Origin: Clostridium hydrogenum
Lineage (GTDB): Bacteria > Bacillota > Clostridia > Clostridiales > Clostridiaceae
Length of the DNA stretch: 64,000 nucleotides
Direction of reading: 5' to 3'
NCBI RefSeq assembly: GCF_021432385.1
Contig: NZ_JAEACT010000002.1
Coordinates: 1,321,501-1,385,500 of the forward strand
Of this stretch, positions 54,649 through 63,932 are shown one piece after another. How positions within the stretch are numbered: the stretch's first letter is position 1; every line of letters begins with the position of its first letter. A model generated the notes under the pieces. That model had not been told where the DNA came from. It ran no database searches and saw only the letters and a program-made list of their open reading frames with translations. The translations under genes were made by a program, and so were the position numbers.

Positions 54649-54821
54649 TATATAGTCTTGTAATTGGACTTCTGTGTACAATAATCGTTTTAAGTTTAAT
54701 TAGCATAGAAATTCAAAGAAAGAAATATTTAATTGAAACTCAAAAGTCCTTGCAAATTAATGAAGATACCAAAGGAAGCGATTGCAATAAGTTAAATGAA
54801 AATGGAGGAATGATACCATGA
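54606..54821 (+). CDS. Small minor pilin-like protein lacking Glu5 (GspK/ComGG-type position)
   Basis: 71 residues, overlapping the previous gene by 43 bases. MLHFKKSKQSG^FSLVYSLVIG: processing site and hydrophobic helix present, but mature position 5 is Tyr and not Glu. Absence of Glu5 is known for GspK, which caps the pseudopilus tip. At 71 residues it is far shorter than GspK and lacks the large domain, so it may be reduced, or comparable to ComGG. Overlaps pilM by 4 bases. Confidence 0.7.
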   Translation: MLHFKKSKQSGFSLVYSLVIGLLCTIIVLSLISIEIQRKKYLIETQKSLQINEDTKGSDCNKLNENGGMIP

Positions 54822-55579
54822 TAGATAAGATAGTGTATTCCTTAGATAATAATGATATTAGAGAATATCGTTTAAATTTACTCAATAAGGTTAAGGATGA
54901 GTTTAATGAAAAAATAAGTGATTTTAATTTAAAAAAAATGAAAAATGTAAATAAATACTTTAGTTTAACTTCCAAAAAGGCATATATAGTTTTAGAAGGT
55001 GAAGAAATATATATAAAATATCTTAAAATTCCTAAGGTTAGTGATGAAAAACTGTATGCGCTTATTAATAGTGAGCTTAGCTACTTGTATAGTAACGAAA
55101 AAAGAATTCTTTTTAATTATAAAAAATTAAGGGAATTAGATAAATTTGTAGAGGTAATTGTTTTTTACTTAAGGGAAGATAATTTAAATTTTATAAACAA
55201 ATTAGTTGAAACTCAAAACTTAAAAGCTGTTAGAATAATTCAAATTTGTTTTCTTAAATATTACAGTAAATGTATTAAAGAGCATAATTATTTGATATGT
55301 TTTAATTATAATTCTAATTTATATATTTTATTTATAAAGAATAAGAATATATTTGCTAACGGCATTTATTCGAATAAAAATAACAATATATATAATGCTA
55401 AGGAATATATAGAAAAGTTTTTAATAAGTAATAATATAAATTCAAAAAATGTAGAGAAAGTTTATGTTGCAGGAAAACTTACTGAAGAATTTAACATAAT
55501 TGATTTATTAAAGAAAATAAGCAAGGTTGAATTTCTAAATGAAATAGATAGGAATAAAGTATTAAAGTTAATTGTTTAA
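54818..55579 (+). CDS. PilM-like pilus assembly protein
   Basis: 253 residues, shorter than PilM (about 350). Soluble, very rich in Asn, Lys and Ile. Segments KAYIVLEGEEIYIKYLKIPK and NYLICFNYNSNLYILFIKN fit an actin-like (ASKHA) fold, but ATP motifs are not clear. Placed by order: PilM normally precedes PilN and PilO. It could be a degenerate relative that no longer binds nucleotide. Confidence 0.6.
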   Translation: MIDKIVYSLDNNDIREYRLNLLNKVKDEFNEKISDFNLKKMKNVNKYFSLTSKKAYIVLEGEEIYIKYLKIPKVSDEKLYALINSELSYLYSNEKRILFNYKKLRELDKFVEVIVFYLREDNLNFINKLVETQNLKAVRIIQICFLKYYSKCIKEHNYLICFNYNSNLYILFIKNKNIFANGIYSNKNNNIYNAKEYIEKFLISNNINSKNVEKVYVAGKLTEEFNIIDLLKKISKVEFLNEIDRNKVLKLIV

Positions 55580-55593
55580 GGAGAAAATGTAAT

Positions 55594-56040
55594 ATGAGTG
55601 AAAATAATTTTTTGCCGTATGAAATTAAAAAAAAGAAGTATGCTTTAAAAAATAAAATTGTTAGTTTTGTAATTTGTGCATTATTTGTTTTAAATTTGAT
55701 ATTTTGTATAAAAATATTTATGAATGAGTCTAATTATAAGGACTCAATTAATAGTGAAAATTTAATGGATTATAATAAATTTAGTAATGATAGTTTAAAA
55801 ACTAAAAAGAAAAACTTTAAAAATATTGATATTTTTAATGATATTACGAAAGAAGCCAAATGCAAAAAATTGAGTGACATGGAAATAAAAAATGGTATGT
55901 GCAATTTTAGTTTAAATAATAATGATTTAAAAAATGTGGTTTTAGAAATAGAAAAAAATTTTAAAATAATAAGTATTTCAAAATCTCAAAATAATAATCT
56001 GTATAATTTTATAGTTGAAGGAGAAAAAGGTGAAAAGTAA
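55594..56040 (+). CDS. PilN-like bitopic membrane protein
   Basis: 148 residues. MSENNFLPYEIKKKKYALKN resembles the INLLP.E cytoplasmic start by which PilN contacts PilM; one membrane helix (about 22-43), then a charged extracytoplasmic part of PilN-like size. Identification depends on topology and gene order. Confidence 0.6.
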   Translation: MSENNFLPYEIKKKKYALKNKIVSFVICALFVLNLIFCIKIFMNESNYKDSINSENLMDYNKFSNDSLKTKKKNFKNIDIFNDITKEAKCKKLSDMEIKNGMCNFSLNNNDLKNVVLEIEKNFKIISISKSQNNNLYNFIVEGEKGEK

Positions 56041-56419
56041 AATATTTATAATCTGTATGCTTAGTATTACTATTTTTTGTGAGTATTTTATAAATAATAG
56101 TATAAAAACAAAGTATAATCAAATTAACAATAAAATTTATGTAAATAAAATTAATAATAAACCAAGTGATATAAAATACTCAGAAGTGCTTAGTATAATA
56201 GAAAAATATGAAAAGTTAGAAGTTGAAGATATGAGATTTAACAACAATTCTAAGGCAATAGATGTTACTGTAGCATTAAATGATGATTTAAGTAATGCGT
56301 CTAATATAATAAATGCTTTAAAGCGAGAAAAAAGCTTAGTAGAAGTTAGAAATATTAGTGTAAAAAAATCAAATTTAGGAATGATAACACAAATAATGCT
56401 TACTTTTATGAAAAATTAA
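56030..56419 (+). CDS. PilO-like bitopic membrane protein
   Basis: 129 residues from GTG 56030 (AAGGAG six bases before), overlapping pilN by 11 bases. One membrane helix near the N-terminus (4-22), short coiled region, then a ferredoxin-like domain with SEVLSIIEKYEKLEVEDMRF. Last gene of the pilus operon; PilN-PilO form the alignment subcomplex. Confidence 0.55.
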   Translation: MKSKIFIICMLSITIFCEYFINNSIKTKYNQINNKIYVNKINNKPSDIKYSEVLSIIEKYEKLEVEDMRFNNNSKAIDVTVALNDDLSNASNIINALKREKSLVEVRNISVKKSNLGMITQIMLTFMKN

Positions 56420-56463
56420 TGAAAATAAATTTGCAAATATATATAAGTTTTGATAAAATATCA

Positions 56464-56492
56464 TTGTTCGTAATTAGTAAACGTGATATAAT
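56464..56492 (+). promoter_or_regulatory. Promoter of the Xaa-Pro peptidase gene
   Basis: TTGTTC (56464-56469), 17-base spacer, TATAAT (56487-56492). It gives a leader of about 125 bases with an inverted pair CTGAATTA/TAATTCAG (about 56571-56608) before the ribosome binding site. Confidence 0.6.
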
Positions 56493-56623
56493 TTATTGGT
56501 AATGGCTAAAAATATTTGTAAATATGCCATTTAACTTAGTGAAATCCTAAAATAAGGACTTTGACAGCTGAATTAGCTATTTGCAAAGTAAATATATAAT
56601 TAATTCAGAGGGGAGACGTTAAA

Positions 56624-57691
56624 GTGTATAAAAGTAGAATAGAAAAATTAAGAAAAGCTATGGGTGCTAGAAATTTAGATGGAGTTTTACTTGTAGGTGA
56701 TCCTAATAGAAACTATATGAGCGGTTTTACTGGGGACGAAAGTTTCTCAATAATTACTTTGGATAAGGCTATTTTTATAACAGATTCAAGATTTACTGAA
56801 CAAGCAAGACAACAGGTAAAGGATTATGAAGTTAGACAATATAATGTGGCTTTTTCAAAATTTTTGGGAGAAATAACAGAAGAACTTGGAATTAAAAGAC
56901 TAGGTTTTGAAGAGGATATTCTTTCATTTTCAACCTACAATACATATAAGGAAAATTTAAAGGCTGAATTTGTTCCATTAAAAGGAGCAGTGGAAGAACT
57001 TAGAATAGTTAAGGATGAAGATGAAGTTAAAAGAATAAAAAAAGCAGCAGATATTGCTGATAAAGCTTTTGAGCATATGCTTAATTTTATAAAACTAGGA
57101 ATGACTGAAAGAGAAGTTGGGTTGGAGTTAGAATTTACTATGAAGAAAATGGGAGCAAGTGATTTATCTTTTCCATCTATTGTTGCAAGTGGAGAAAGAT
57201 CTTGTTTACCTCATGGCCAAGCAACAAATAAAGTACTAAATAGTGGTGATTTTCTTACATTAGATTTTGGATGTATATATGATGATTATTGCTCAGATAT
57301 GACAAGAACAATAGTAATAGGTAAGCCAAATGATAAAATGAAGGAAATTTATAATATAGTACTTGAAGCTAATGAAGCAGTTATTCCTGCTATAAAAAGT
57401 GGAGTTTTATGTAAAGATGTAGATAAGATTGCAAGAGATATAATTGCATCTTATGGATATGGTGAAAACTTTGGTCATGGTCTTGGCCATGGTGTTGGAA
57501 GACAGATTCATGAAGAACCATCCTTTAGTCCTAGAGGAACTAAGACTTTGAAAGCTGGAATGATTGTTACTGATGAACCTGGAATATATATACCTGGTTT
57601 TGGTGGAGTCAGAATAGAGGATTTAATCTTAGTTAAAGAAGATGGCTGTGAAGTTATATCAAAGTCACCTAAAAATTTAATATGTTTATAA
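56624..57691 (+). CDS. papA: Xaa-Pro aminopeptidase (M24 metallopeptidase)
   Basis: 355 residues, GTG start with GAGGGGAG. N-terminal creatinase domain (1-125) and pita-bread domain with metal ligands in LDFGCIYDDYCSDMTR (two Asp), GHGLGHGVG (His), TDEPGIY and VRIEDL (two Glu). It removes N-terminal residues before proline. Sits immediately before efp as in Bacillus (yqhT-efp). Confidence 0.94.
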   Translation: MYKSRIEKLRKAMGARNLDGVLLVGDPNRNYMSGFTGDESFSIITLDKAIFITDSRFTEQARQQVKDYEVRQYNVAFSKFLGEITEELGIKRLGFEEDILSFSTYNTYKENLKAEFVPLKGAVEELRIVKDEDEVKRIKKAADIADKAFEHMLNFIKLGMTEREVGLELEFTMKKMGASDLSFPSIVASGERSCLPHGQATNKVLNSGDFLTLDFGCIYDDYCSDMTRTIVIGKPNDKMKEIYNIVLEANEAVIPAIKSGVLCKDVDKIARDIIASYGYGENFGHGLGHGVGRQIHEEPSFSPRGTKTLKAGMIVTDEPGIYIPGFGGVRIEDLILVKEDGCEVISKSPKNLICL

Positions 57692-57705
57692 AATTTTGTA
57701 TGATT

Positions 57706-57733
57706 TTCACACAAAAATGCAATAATATATAAT
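57706..57733 (+). promoter_or_regulatory. Promoter of efp
   Basis: TTCACA (57706-57711), 16-base spacer, TATAAT (57728-57733), 26 bases before the ATG. Confidence 0.55.
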
Positions 57734-57759
57734 GAATTAATATTTTGGAGGGATACCTA

Positions 57760-58317
57760 ATGATATCAGCAGGTGAAATAAGAAAGGGAACTACTTTTGA
57801 GTATGATGGACAAGTGTTTACAGTAATAGAATTTTTACATGTAAAACCAGGAAAAGGAGCCGCTTTCGTAAGAACAAAGTTAAGAAACGTTATTTCTGGA
57901 GGAGTTACAGAAACAACATTTAATCCAACAGCAAAATTGCAGGATGTTACAATTGAAAGAAAGGAAATGCAATACTTGTATTCAGATGGTGAATTATACT
58001 ACTTCATGGATCAAGAAACATATGAGCAAATTCCTTTAAGCTTTGCACAAGTTGAATCTGCAATTAAATATTTAAAAGAAAATATGTTTGCATCAATAAA
58101 ATTCTATAAGGGCGAAGCGTTTTCAGTTGAAGCTCCAAACTTTGTAGAACTTCAAATAACTTCATGTGAACCTGGAGCAAAGGGAAATACTGCAACAAAT
58201 ACTTTAAAACCAGCAACTCTTGAAACAGGAGCAGTAGTTGGAGTTCCTTTATTTGTAAATGAAGGAGAAACAATAAAAGTTGATACTAGAACTGGAGAGT
58301 ACATGGAAAGAGTTTAA
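57760..58317 (+). CDS. efp: Translation elongation factor P
   Basis: 185 residues from ATG 57760 (GGAGGG). Three beta-barrel domains; tip Lys32 in [10 protein letters not shown] is the residue that carries modification in many bacteria. [17 protein letters not shown] and the C-terminus [11 protein letters not shown] are typical. It relieves ribosome stalling at polyproline. A terminator follows, so it is separate from spoIIIA. Confidence 0.98.
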   Translation: MISAGEIRKGTTFEYDGQVFTVIEFLHVKPGKGAAFVRTKLRNVISGGVTETTFNPTAKLQDVTIERKEMQYLYSDGELYYFMDQETYEQIPLSFAQVESAIKYLKENMFASIKFYKGEAFSVEAPNFVELQITSCEPGAKGNTATNTLKPATLETGAVVGVPLFVNEGETIKVDTRTGEYMERV

Positions 58318-58376
58318 TCTCATAAAGATGAACTTACCAGAGTATTAAAATGGTTTATAAAACTGTAAAAGTTTTG

Positions 58377-58422
58377 AATGCATAAGAATTATTAAATTAA
58401 TTCTTATGCATTTTTTATTTTT
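58377..58422 (+). terminator. Intrinsic terminator after efp
   Basis: Perfect 15-bp stem AATGCATAAGAATTA/TAATTCTTATGCATT (58377-58391 with 58398-58412), six-base loop, then TTTTATTTTTT. Confidence 0.95.
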
Positions 58423-58424
58423 TG

Positions 58425-58454
58425 TAATAATTTATATAGTTTATAAATACAAAT
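58425..58454 (+). promoter_or_regulatory. Possible sigma-E promoter of the spoIIIA operon
   Basis: TAATAAT (58425-58431), a 14-base spacer, AATACAAAT (58446-58454), which is close to the sigma-E -10 pattern CATACAnT. In Bacillus the spoIIIA operon is transcribed in the mother cell by sigma-E. The match is imperfect. Confidence 0.4.
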
Positions 58455-58478
58455 TAAGTATGAAAGGAGGAAGAGATA

Positions 58479-59402
58479 TTGGTAAACTTAGAAAATATAT
58501 TTTTTATACTTCCTGAAAATATAAGGAATGAAATTAAAAGTATAAAAAACTATGATGTTCTTCAGGAAATAAGGATAAAAGTAAACAAGCCTCTTATTAT
58601 TCAAATTGGAGAAAAGGAGTACATAAGTAGGTTTAAAGCAACAGAAGAAGATATGAAAAGAATGTTAAACAAAATGAGTGGATATTCCATTTATGCAGTT
58701 GAAGATGAACTAAAGCAAGGATATATAACTATAAAAGGTGGACATAGAATTGGGGTTTGTGGAGAATGCATTATGGAAGGATCAAAGGTTAAGACAATTA
58801 AATATATTTCATCCATTAATATAAGAGTGTGCAAGGAGATTATTGGATGTTCTAATAACATTATGAAGGAAATAGTTGAAAATAATAGGGTTTTAAATAC
58901 TATAATAATTTCTCCGCCTAGATGTGGTAAAACTACTATTTTGAGAGATATAACGAGAAATTTATCTGATGGTATGATGAATTTTCGCTTTGAAGGTAAA
59001 AAGGTTAGTGTAATTGATGAGAGAAGTGAAATAGGAGCATGTGCAAATGGAATTCCACAAATGAATATTGGTATTAGAACGGATATAATGGATAACTGTC
59101 CTAAAAGTATAGGGATTATGATGGCTATAAGAAGTATGGCACCTGAAGTGATTGTATGTGATGAAATTGGTACTTATGATGATATGAAAAGTATTTTAGC
59201 GGCAGTAAACTGTGGGGTAAATATTATAACTACAATTCACGGTTATGGAATTGAAGACTTATATGATAGGGATGTTTTTAAAGATATAACACAAAATAAA
59301 GTTTTTACAAAAGCAATAGTGCTAAGTTGCAGAAGAAATGTTGGCACCATTGAATATATTTATAACTTTAAAAATTCCATGAAAGAGAGGAATTTTGCCT
59401 AA
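58479..59402 (+). CDS. spoIIIAA: Stage III sporulation protein AA (SpoIIIAA ATPase)
   Basis: 307 residues, TTG start with AAAGGAGG. RecA-like secretion ATPase: Walker A PPRCGKTT at 146-153, VIDERSEIGACANG, VIVCDEIGT as Walker B, TTIHGYGIEDL. It resembles GspE-type ATPases and powers the SpoIIIA-SpoIIQ channel between mother cell and forespore. Overlaps spoIIIAB by one base. Confidence 0.97.
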   Translation: MVNLENIFFILPENIRNEIKSIKNYDVLQEIRIKVNKPLIIQIGEKEYISRFKATEEDMKRMLNKMSGYSIYAVEDELKQGYITIKGGHRIGVCGECIMEGSKVKTIKYISSINIRVCKEIIGCSNNIMKEIVENNRVLNTIIISPPRCGKTTILRDITRNLSDGMMNFRFEGKKVSVIDERSEIGACANGIPQMNIGIRTDIMDNCPKSIGIMMAIRSMAPEVIVCDEIGTYDDMKSILAAVNCGVNIITTIHGYGIEDLYDRDVFKDITQNKVFTKAIVLSCRRNVGTIEYIYNFKNSMKERNFA

Positions 59403-59920
59403 TGATAAAAATTTTGGGTGGTATCGTTGTTTTGTTTGCATCTACAATTTGTGGATTCCTATATGCTGAAAAATTTCAAAATCGAGTAAAGGAATTGAAT
59501 GAAATAGAAAGATGCTTATATCAACTCCGAAACGAAATACTGTATACTCATACTCCATTAATACAGGCGCTTAGTAATGTAGCTAATAAAGCATTAGAAC
59601 CGTATAGTTCATTTTTTAAAGTAATAGTTAGTAATTTAAGTGATAGAAACTGTAATGATGTATATGAAGCTTTTAAATTAGCAGTTGAATTATATGAAGA
59701 TGAAATTAGTATTACAAAAGAAGATGAAACAATTTTACTTGATTTGTCAAAAAGTCTTGGAGAAACCGATATTGAAGGACAACTTATGGTTTTTGAATTA
59801 AGTATTGAAAACATAAAAAAGAGAATTAAAGAGGCAGAAATTATTATGAAAAAAAATGTGAAAATGTATAGATGTTTAGGTTTTTGTTTAGGGGCTATGG
59901 TTGTAATTATGCTTGTATAG
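59402..59920 (+). CDS. spoIIIAB: Stage III sporulation protein AB
   Basis: 172 residues with N- and C-terminal membrane helices (3-22 and 152-171) and a helical domain with LNEIERCLYQLRNEILYTHTP in two pieces and LSKSLGETDIEGQ. GspF-like platform protein of the feeding-tube complex. Confidence 0.95.
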   Translation: MIKILGGIVVLFASTICGFLYAEKFQNRVKELNEIERCLYQLRNEILYTHTPLIQALSNVANKALEPYSSFFKVIVSNLSDRNCNDVYEAFKLAVELYEDEISITKEDETILLDLSKSLGETDIEGQLMVFELSIENIKKRIKEAEIIMKKNVKMYRCLGFCLGAMVVIMLV

Positions 59921-59933
59921 GGGGTGTGTCGCA

Positions 59934-60131
59934 TTGCTTGATGTAAGTTTGATTTTTAAAATTGCAGCTGTAGGAATTCTTATGATAATAATAGATAAAA
60001 TATTAAAATCTAATGGAAAAGAAGATTTTGCGGTGATAGCAAACCTAGCTGGGATAATAATTATTTTAATGATGATTATAAATCTTATAAGTAAATTATT
60101 TAGTACCGTAAAAACTATGTTTCAGTTATAG
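59934..60131 (+). CDS. spoIIIAC: Stage III sporulation protein AC
   Basis: 65 residues from TTG 59934, giving MLDVSLIFKIAAVGILMIII as in the family; AGGGGGTG lies eight bases before. Two membrane helices. A longer frame from 59913 would overlap the spoIIIAB stop region and is unlikely. Confidence 0.93.
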   Translation: MLDVSLIFKIAAVGILMIIIDKILKSNGKEDFAVIANLAGIIIILMMIINLISKLFSTVKTMFQL

Positions 60132-60141
60132 GTGATTTAAT

Positions 60142-60525
60142 ATGGAGATTATAAAAATAGTTGCTTTTGCATTTATTGCATTGTCTATTACTTTAGTTTT
60201 TAAGAATGAGAAAAAAGAAATAGCCGTTCTAATAAGCTTAGTTGTTGGAATTGCAATTTTTTTATTCATGATTTCAAAGATAACGGCGGTAATGGAACTT
60301 TTGCAAAAGCTGGCATTAAAAGCTAATGTAGATTTTGTCTATATGACAACAGTGTTTAAAATTTTGGGAATTGCCTATCTTGCTTCGTTTTGCAGTGAGA
60401 TATGCAGAGATTCAGGAGAAAATAATATAGCTTCAAAGGTTGAATTTGCTGGCAAGATTCTTATTTTGGTGTTAGCAATACCAATTCTTATGGGTGTACT
60501 TGATTCTATTTTGAAGCTTATGTAG
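60142..60525 (+). CDS. spoIIIAD: Stage III sporulation protein AD
   Basis: 127 residues, four membrane helices, with KILGIAYLASFCSEICRDSG and EFAGKILILVLAIPIL, both typical for SpoIIIAD. Part of the membrane platform of the channel. Confidence 0.95.
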   Translation: MEIIKIVAFAFIALSITLVFKNEKKEIAVLISLVVGIAIFLFMISKITAVMELLQKLALKANVDFVYMTTVFKILGIAYLASFCSEICRDSGENNIASKVEFAGKILILVLAIPILMGVLDSILKLM

Positions 60526-60534
60526 GTGTGTAAT

Positions 60535-61686
60535 ATGAAAAAAATATTTGTTATTTTAATATTTATATCCATTTTTTTATATCCATTAAGTGTACAAGCT
60601 TCAACGGATAATAATGCAACTTTGCAAAATAATGACAATACTAAGGTTCAGCAATTATATGATTATATGTCTAAAGTAAAAACTAAATATGAGTTACTTA
60701 GAGATGTAGATATAGAAAGTTTTGTTAAAGAATACGTAAAAAGTGGTAACGGAGGAATATCTTTTGAAAATTTAGCTAAAGCAATGATTACTTATTCTGT
60801 TCGAGATATAGTTGCAAGTATAAGATTAATTTCAATGCTAATTGTAATATGTATTATATGTGCATTGCTTACTAATTTTCAAAAAGCTTTTTCCTCAGAA
60901 AGTGTAACAAACATAGCATATTTTGCTTGCTATTCAATTATAATAATAATTTTAGCAAGAAGCTTTTATTCAGGTGTTAGTGAAGCCAGAAGCTCAATTG
61001 AAGATGCTACAAATATGATGAATACATTGGTTCCTGTACTTTTTATGCTTCTTGCAGGCACTGGAAATGTTGTTCAGTCAACTTTGCTTGATCCGGTTAT
61101 ACTAATCGCAATTAGCATAAGTTCAAATATTTTTAAAAATATATTAATACCTTTAATAACCATGATTTTTGTGCTTCAATTTGTTAACAGTATATCTGAA
61201 GATTATAAGGTGGATCAGCTTTCAAAGTTGTTAAAACAAGTAGTTTTATGGATTCAAGGTATAGTTATGACTATATTTATAGGGATTATAACAATACGAG
61301 GTATTAATTCTAAGTCTATAGATCAGGTTACTTCTAAAACTGCAAAATATGCAGTAGATAATTTTGTACCAGTAGTGGGGAAATGTCTATCAGATGCTAT
61401 TTCAACAGTAGTAGGTTATAGCGGACTTGTAAAAAATGCTATAGGAACAATAGGATTAATTATTTTAATTGTGATGCTGCTTTTTCCTATAATAAAAATT
61501 TTTATTCTTGCTTTTTTGCATAAACTTACAGCAGCCTTAGTGCAACCAATAAGTGATAAAAGACTTGTTGAATGTATAGCAAATGTTGGAGATGCATTAA
61601 TACTCATAGCATCATGTGTTATAGGCATTTCTGTAATGTTTTTTATAATGATAGCTATTATAATTGCGGCAGGAAAAGCTTATTAA
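60535..61686 (+). CDS. spoIIIAE: Stage III sporulation protein AE
   Basis: 383 residues from ATG 60535; the GTG nine bases earlier overlaps the ribosome binding site. Signal peptide 1-22, extracytoplasmic segment, then about seven membrane helices; VPVLFMLLAGTGNVVQSTLL and AALVQPISDKRLVECI are family motifs. Confidence 0.95.
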   Translation: MKKIFVILIFISIFLYPLSVQASTDNNATLQNNDNTKVQQLYDYMSKVKTKYELLRDVDIESFVKEYVKSGNGGISFENLAKAMITYSVRDIVASIRLISMLIVICIICALLTNFQKAFSSESVTNIAYFACYSIIIIILARSFYSGVSEARSSIEDATNMMNTLVPVLFMLLAGTGNVVQSTLLDPVILIAISISSNIFKNILIPLITMIFVLQFVNSISEDYKVDQLSKLLKQVVLWIQGIVMTIFIGIITIRGINSKSIDQVTSKTAKYAVDNFVPVVGKCLSDAISTVVGYSGLVKNAIGTIGLIILIVMLLFPIIKIFILAFLHKLTAALVQPISDKRLVECIANVGDALILIASCVIGISVMFFIMIAIIIAAGKAY

Positions 61687-61703
61687 ATGGTAGGTGAATA
61701 TAC

Positions 61704-62291
61704 GTGATAGATGCATTAAGAAGTTGGATTGTTACTATATGTACCACAGTAATATTTATTACAGCTGTAGAGATGATTTTGCCTGAAAATAAAATGAAAA
61801 ATTATGCAAAATTTGTTATGGGGCTTATATTGATGGCGGTGATTGTTGGACCAATTATAAAAATGATGAATAAACAAGCTGATTTAAATGTATATATAAG
61901 TAGAGAAGAAAAAAGTTTCAATAATAATGATTATAAATCAGATATTAAGAGCTATGTTGAAAAGGACGAGCAGGATACATTGGATCAATTTAAAAAAAAT
62001 GTTGATGATACTTGTACAAAAGTTTTAAAAGAAAAATATCCTAATGATACTTATACAGTTGATTCGAAGGTTCAAATGGACAAAGAAAAAGGGCTTTTTT
62101 CCATAACTTCAATTAATGTTGGTGTAAAGGAAAACGGGGTTGAAAAAATAAAAAAGATACAAATAGGTGAAGATTCTAAAAATGCTAATGCAAATAAAAA
62201 TGTTGATGATAGCGTAAGCGTAAAAATAAGGGATTGCATAAGTAACGAAATAAAGATACCTACAGAAAAAATAAATGTGTACAAACTATAA
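61704..62291 (+). CDS. spoIIIAF: Stage III sporulation protein AF
   Basis: 195 residues, GTG start. Two membrane helices (about 8-25 and 33-53) with EMILPENKMKNYAKFVMGLI and a ring-building-motif domain after residue 100. Forms part of the ring stack of the channel. Confidence 0.92.
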   Translation: MIDALRSWIVTICTTVIFITAVEMILPENKMKNYAKFVMGLILMAVIVGPIIKMMNKQADLNVYISREEKSFNNNDYKSDIKSYVEKDEQDTLDQFKKNVDDTCTKVLKEKYPNDTYTVDSKVQMDKEKGLFSITSINVGVKENGVEKIKKIQIGEDSKNANANKNVDDSVSVKIRDCISNEIKIPTEKINVYKL

Positions 62292-62312
62292 ATATTATGG
62301 GAAGGGGATATA

Positions 62313-62912
62313 ATGAATTTTAAAAAGCTACTGGATTATTTAAAGAATGAGAAAAATAGAAAAGAGAAATTTTCAAATTTCATTATTGTAGCGCTAATAG
62401 CTGTACTTATAATTATTGTTGCAAGCTTTTTTAAAACCACGGACAGTATGACACTACAAAATAATGATACTCAAAAGCAACCGGTGAAAGCGAATAGTAG
62501 TGATTCCAGTTCTGGAAATTATGAAACAAGTATGGAAAATAAGCTAAAAGATACACTTGAAAAAATAGATGGTGTTGGTAATGTTGAAGTTATGATGTAT
62601 TTTTCAAGCAGTGAGGAACAAGTGCCAGCATTTAATGAAAATAAATCTAATTCAGTAACTGATGAAACAGATACTTCAGGAGGAAAAAGAACTACAACAC
62701 AAACTTCAGATGGAAATACAGTTGTAACTTCTAAGGATGGTGATAAAGAATCTCCACTAATTGTAAAAGAATACAAACCTACTATAACTGGGGTATGTGT
62801 TGTGGCGGAAGGTGCAAGTAATGACGTAGTTAAGCTTAATATAACTAATGCAGTGGTGGATCTCTTTGGAATAACTTCTGATAAGGTAAATGTGTATCCG
62901 ATGAAAAAATAA
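62313..62912 (+). CDS. spoIIIAG: Stage III sporulation protein AG
   Basis: 199 residues: one membrane helix (about 23-42), linker, then a ring-forming domain with KLKDTLEKIDGVGNVEVMMYF and GVCVVAEGASNDVVKLNITN. SpoIIIAG makes the 30-fold ring in the intermembrane space. RBS GGAAGGGG. Confidence 0.94.
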   Translation: MNFKKLLDYLKNEKNRKEKFSNFIIVALIAVLIIIVASFFKTTDSMTLQNNDTQKQPVKANSSDSSSGNYETSMENKLKDTLEKIDGVGNVEVMMYFSSSEEQVPAFNENKSNSVTDETDTSGGKRTTTQTSDGNTVVTSKDGDKESPLIVKEYKPTITGVCVVAEGASNDVVKLNITNAVVDLFGITSDKVNVYPMKK

Positions 62913-62992
62913 AATAGATTATTATTGTTTGTCATATAAAAATGTGAACAAGCATATAAATTTTTTAGAAGATTAGATGGGGGGATAAGATA

Positions 62993-63520
62993 ATGAATAA
63001 AAAACAAGCTATTATTATTGTTACACTTTTGGTACTTATAGTATGTGCGGGGGTTTTGGCAACAAAATTTAGAAGTCCGCTTTTTTATGTAAATAACACA
63101 GATTTAGATAATGATAATAAGAGTGCAATATCATTAAATGACAATTCAAGTAAAAGCACAGCAAGTAAATCAGATTTATTTGCTGAAGGAAGATTAGACA
63201 GGGGACAAAAAGACCAAAGAGAAATTGAAACTTTAAAAGGTATAATTGATGATAAAAGCGTGAGCGCTGATAAAAGAAATGAAGCACAGCAAAAACTTAT
63301 GCTTTTAACAGATGATGATTCAAAATGCAATAAAGTTGAAACATTATTAAAAAGCAAGGGCTTTAAAGATGCATTGTGCTCAATTTCAGATAGTAAAGTT
63401 ACAATAACAGTTAAAAATAGCAGTACTAAGTTAACAGATGTTCAGCTTAGAGACATAAAAGAAACAGTTACTAATGTAACTAAAATCAGAAACATAGAAG
63501 TTCTACCAGTTACTCAATAA
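62993..63520 (+). CDS. spoIIIAH: Stage III sporulation protein AH
   Basis: 175 residues: membrane helix 5-24, linker, and a YscJ/FliF-like domain (about 60-175) with VSADKRNEAQQKLMLL and ETVTNVTKIRNIEVLPV. It meets SpoIIQ, or its clostridial counterpart, across the forespore membranes. Last gene of the operon; a family A element follows. Confidence 0.94.
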   Translation: MNKKQAIIIVTLLVLIVCAGVLATKFRSPLFYVNNTDLDNDNKSAISLNDNSSKSTASKSDLFAEGRLDRGQKDQREIETLKGIIDDKSVSADKRNEAQQKLMLLTDDDSKCNKVETLLKSKGFKDALCSISDSKVTITVKNSSTKLTDVQLRDIKETVTNVTKIRNIEVLPVTQ

Positions 63521-63563
63521 AAACTTACTTATGCGATTTTTGTACAAGTTTAAGGCAAATATT

Positions 63564-63760
63564 CAAAGTACAGAGTACAAAGTACAGTGAAGGATGATTT
63601 TATTTCGCTTTGCTACAGAAAATCTTAAAACTTATTTTTGATTGCTTAATGAATGGCGTCATTACTGTTGTCAGCAAAGATGACAACAGTTAAGTTTAAG
63701 ATTTACCTGATGTAAGGAAAGGCAAATCATCCTTCTTTGTACTTTATACTCTGTACTTTG
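63564..63760. repeat. Family A element (copy 12, RAGTACA arms)
   Basis: Three heptamers per arm, GAAGGATGATTTTATTTC, GATTGCTTAATGAATGGCGTC, a replaced middle hairpin CTGTTGTCA/TGACAACAG, and GATTTACC..GGCAAATC. The GCACC hairpin is absent but a new perfect 9-bp hairpin stands in its place. Confidence 0.9.
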
Positions 63761-63842
63761 ATTTAGTTGGTTCGCATTTTTTAGTTTTAGTATCAACTAA
63801 TTATTACGGCTGCAATTTTTTTTACTATTAAAAAAAAGCAGT

Positions 63843-63871
63843 TTGTAAAAAAAATAGTAATTTGATATAAT
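63843..63871 (+). promoter_or_regulatory. Promoter of the Asp23 family gene
   Basis: TTGTAA (63843-63848), 17-base spacer, TATAAT (63866-63871), about 60 bases before the ATG. Confidence 0.65.
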
Positions 63872-63932
63872 ACACTTAGATTAAAGTAAGGCGTTATAAT
63901 AAAAACATTAAAGCCTAAGGGGGTAACAAGTA

